From Wuchereria bancrofti (Eukaryota > Nematoda > Chromadorea > Rhabditida > Onchocercidae), in contig SSBO01000012.1 in assembly GCA_005281725.1 (NCBI GenBank), positions 17,385,783 through 17,449,782 of the forward strand: a DNA stretch of 64,000 nt. The letters run 5' to 3'. Of the stretch, positions 63,104 through 64,000 are shown one piece after another. Made by a program: the position numbers and the translations under genes. Under the pieces are notes generated by a model that was not told the DNA's origin, ran no database searches, and worked only from the letters and a program-made list of their open reading frames with translations. The first letter of the stretch is position 1. Each line of letters opens with the position of its first letter.

Positions 63104-64000
63104 CTTCCTTTTACTTTTATTAAATTCGAAATTGGAAATTTAACACTTAAAGGCCCAGAATGCTTAAAGTCGCCATTATATATATTTTCTTGAATCTTTA
63201 ACTAATTTAAAGCTATCAAAATTTGGTGCATTCAGAAAAAGAATAGTGGAATAGAGAGAAGTAGCAGGACTATTTATATTAAAACATTTTAATATAAGTT
63301 CACCTACTGTCAGCTGTGGTAACACAAACTGCCATGCATTTCTCTGAATCGTCGATTGAAAATAATTCCCATTTTTCTTCAACAAATAAATCTTTTCAAA
63401 ACAAATACATTTTAAGCTAAAGAGAGGAAAACTTTTCCGTATTCTCACATTGCTCTTTTATCCATTTTTCAACATTTCACAAAGAAAATGAACCAACCAT
63501 TCTTAACACAAACAAAATATTTCTCCTTGTTTGTATATTTCTTGTATGCTTCTGTACTAAGTAAGATTTTCTGCAATTATAGATATCTCTGTTTGCAGAG
63601 TAAGATACCTCATTTCAAGCTATAATTTCAAGCTCTGTTTGCAGTACAAAGTATGATTTTTAAAATATTGCTTCCTAAAAAAATTCTGCTTGAAAAAAGA
63701 TTAGTAAAACGTTCATTTCAAACTATGATTTAGAAAGTAACATGCGTTTTTAAATTGTGTTTAACACATGTCGCGATCATTAACAAGTCCTAATTATGCT
63801 ATTTAAAAAATTAAAACTGATCATGACAGAGACCTTCGTTAATTCTATAGCAATACATAACACACTTCAACCTGTTTGGACCTGAAGTCAACTCAGTGAT
63901 ATAAATATCAGTTCTGTTTTCTCAACTTTGGCTACAATTTTTTTTTTTTAAATTCAAACGTATATGATAAAGAGAACCATGTCATAACAATGATTTCCAC
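63104..64000. other. No gene recognised at window end
   Basis: AT-rich sequence. A minus-strand open frame (63176-63448) has a Lys/Phe-rich, intron-like composition. A short motif (gtttgcag...agta) recurs at about 63590 and 63640. Confidence 0.35.

Overview
This is nuclear DNA of a nematode, probably a spirurid/filarial species (the clade is inference). The signs are AT-rich sequence, many short introns with nematode-type TTTCAG/TTTTAG acceptors, likely trans-splice acceptors just upstream of some start codons, and animal proteins whose closest remembered relatives are nematode genes. No bacterial operons, tRNA, rRNA or CRISPR were seen. Exon boundaries below were read by hand from splice sites, frame and family similarity.

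Region 1 (1-28,900) is ordinary gene-dense sequence: the 3' part of a BIRC6/UBC-17 ubiquitin-conjugating enzyme (+), with a MAGE/Nse3-like gene (-) that seems nested in its last intron; Mediator subunit MED27 (+); a tail-anchored RING-finger protein (+); a CYP13/CYP3-like cytochrome P450 (+); autophagy protein ATG16 (-); and, head-to-head with ATG16, a CDK4/6-type kinase (+).

Region 2 (about 29,300-57,970) is a large duplicated locus broken by one 258-N gap and three single-N joins. Arm A (29,303-41,407) and arm B (41,409-55,380) are diverged versions of the same locus. The right-hand ends of both arms match contig C (55,382 onward) without visible difference (A 40,289-41,407 = C 55,382-56,500; B 54,554-55,380 = C 57,140-57,966). 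That is the pattern of an assembly bubble (two haplotypes, or X/Y gametologs) written out in a line, not a simple tandem duplication. The arms differ in gene content. Arm A has an intact C-terminal part of a small membrane-protein gene but a wrecked CLCC1-like chloride-channel gene. Arm B has an intact CLCC1-like gene (436 aa) but a frameshifted membrane-protein gene. Solo LTRs lie in both arms; one is private to arm B and has a 5-bp target-site duplication with a visible empty site in arm A.

Region 3 (about 58,000-64,000) holds a complete G-protein gamma subunit gene and several exon-like stretches that I could not assign.

The most notable signals are the A/B/C bubble with reciprocal gene damage, a 2.95-kb identical tract inside otherwise diverged arms, four introns that appear to use GC donors (three in the CDK gene), and the nested MAGE gene.
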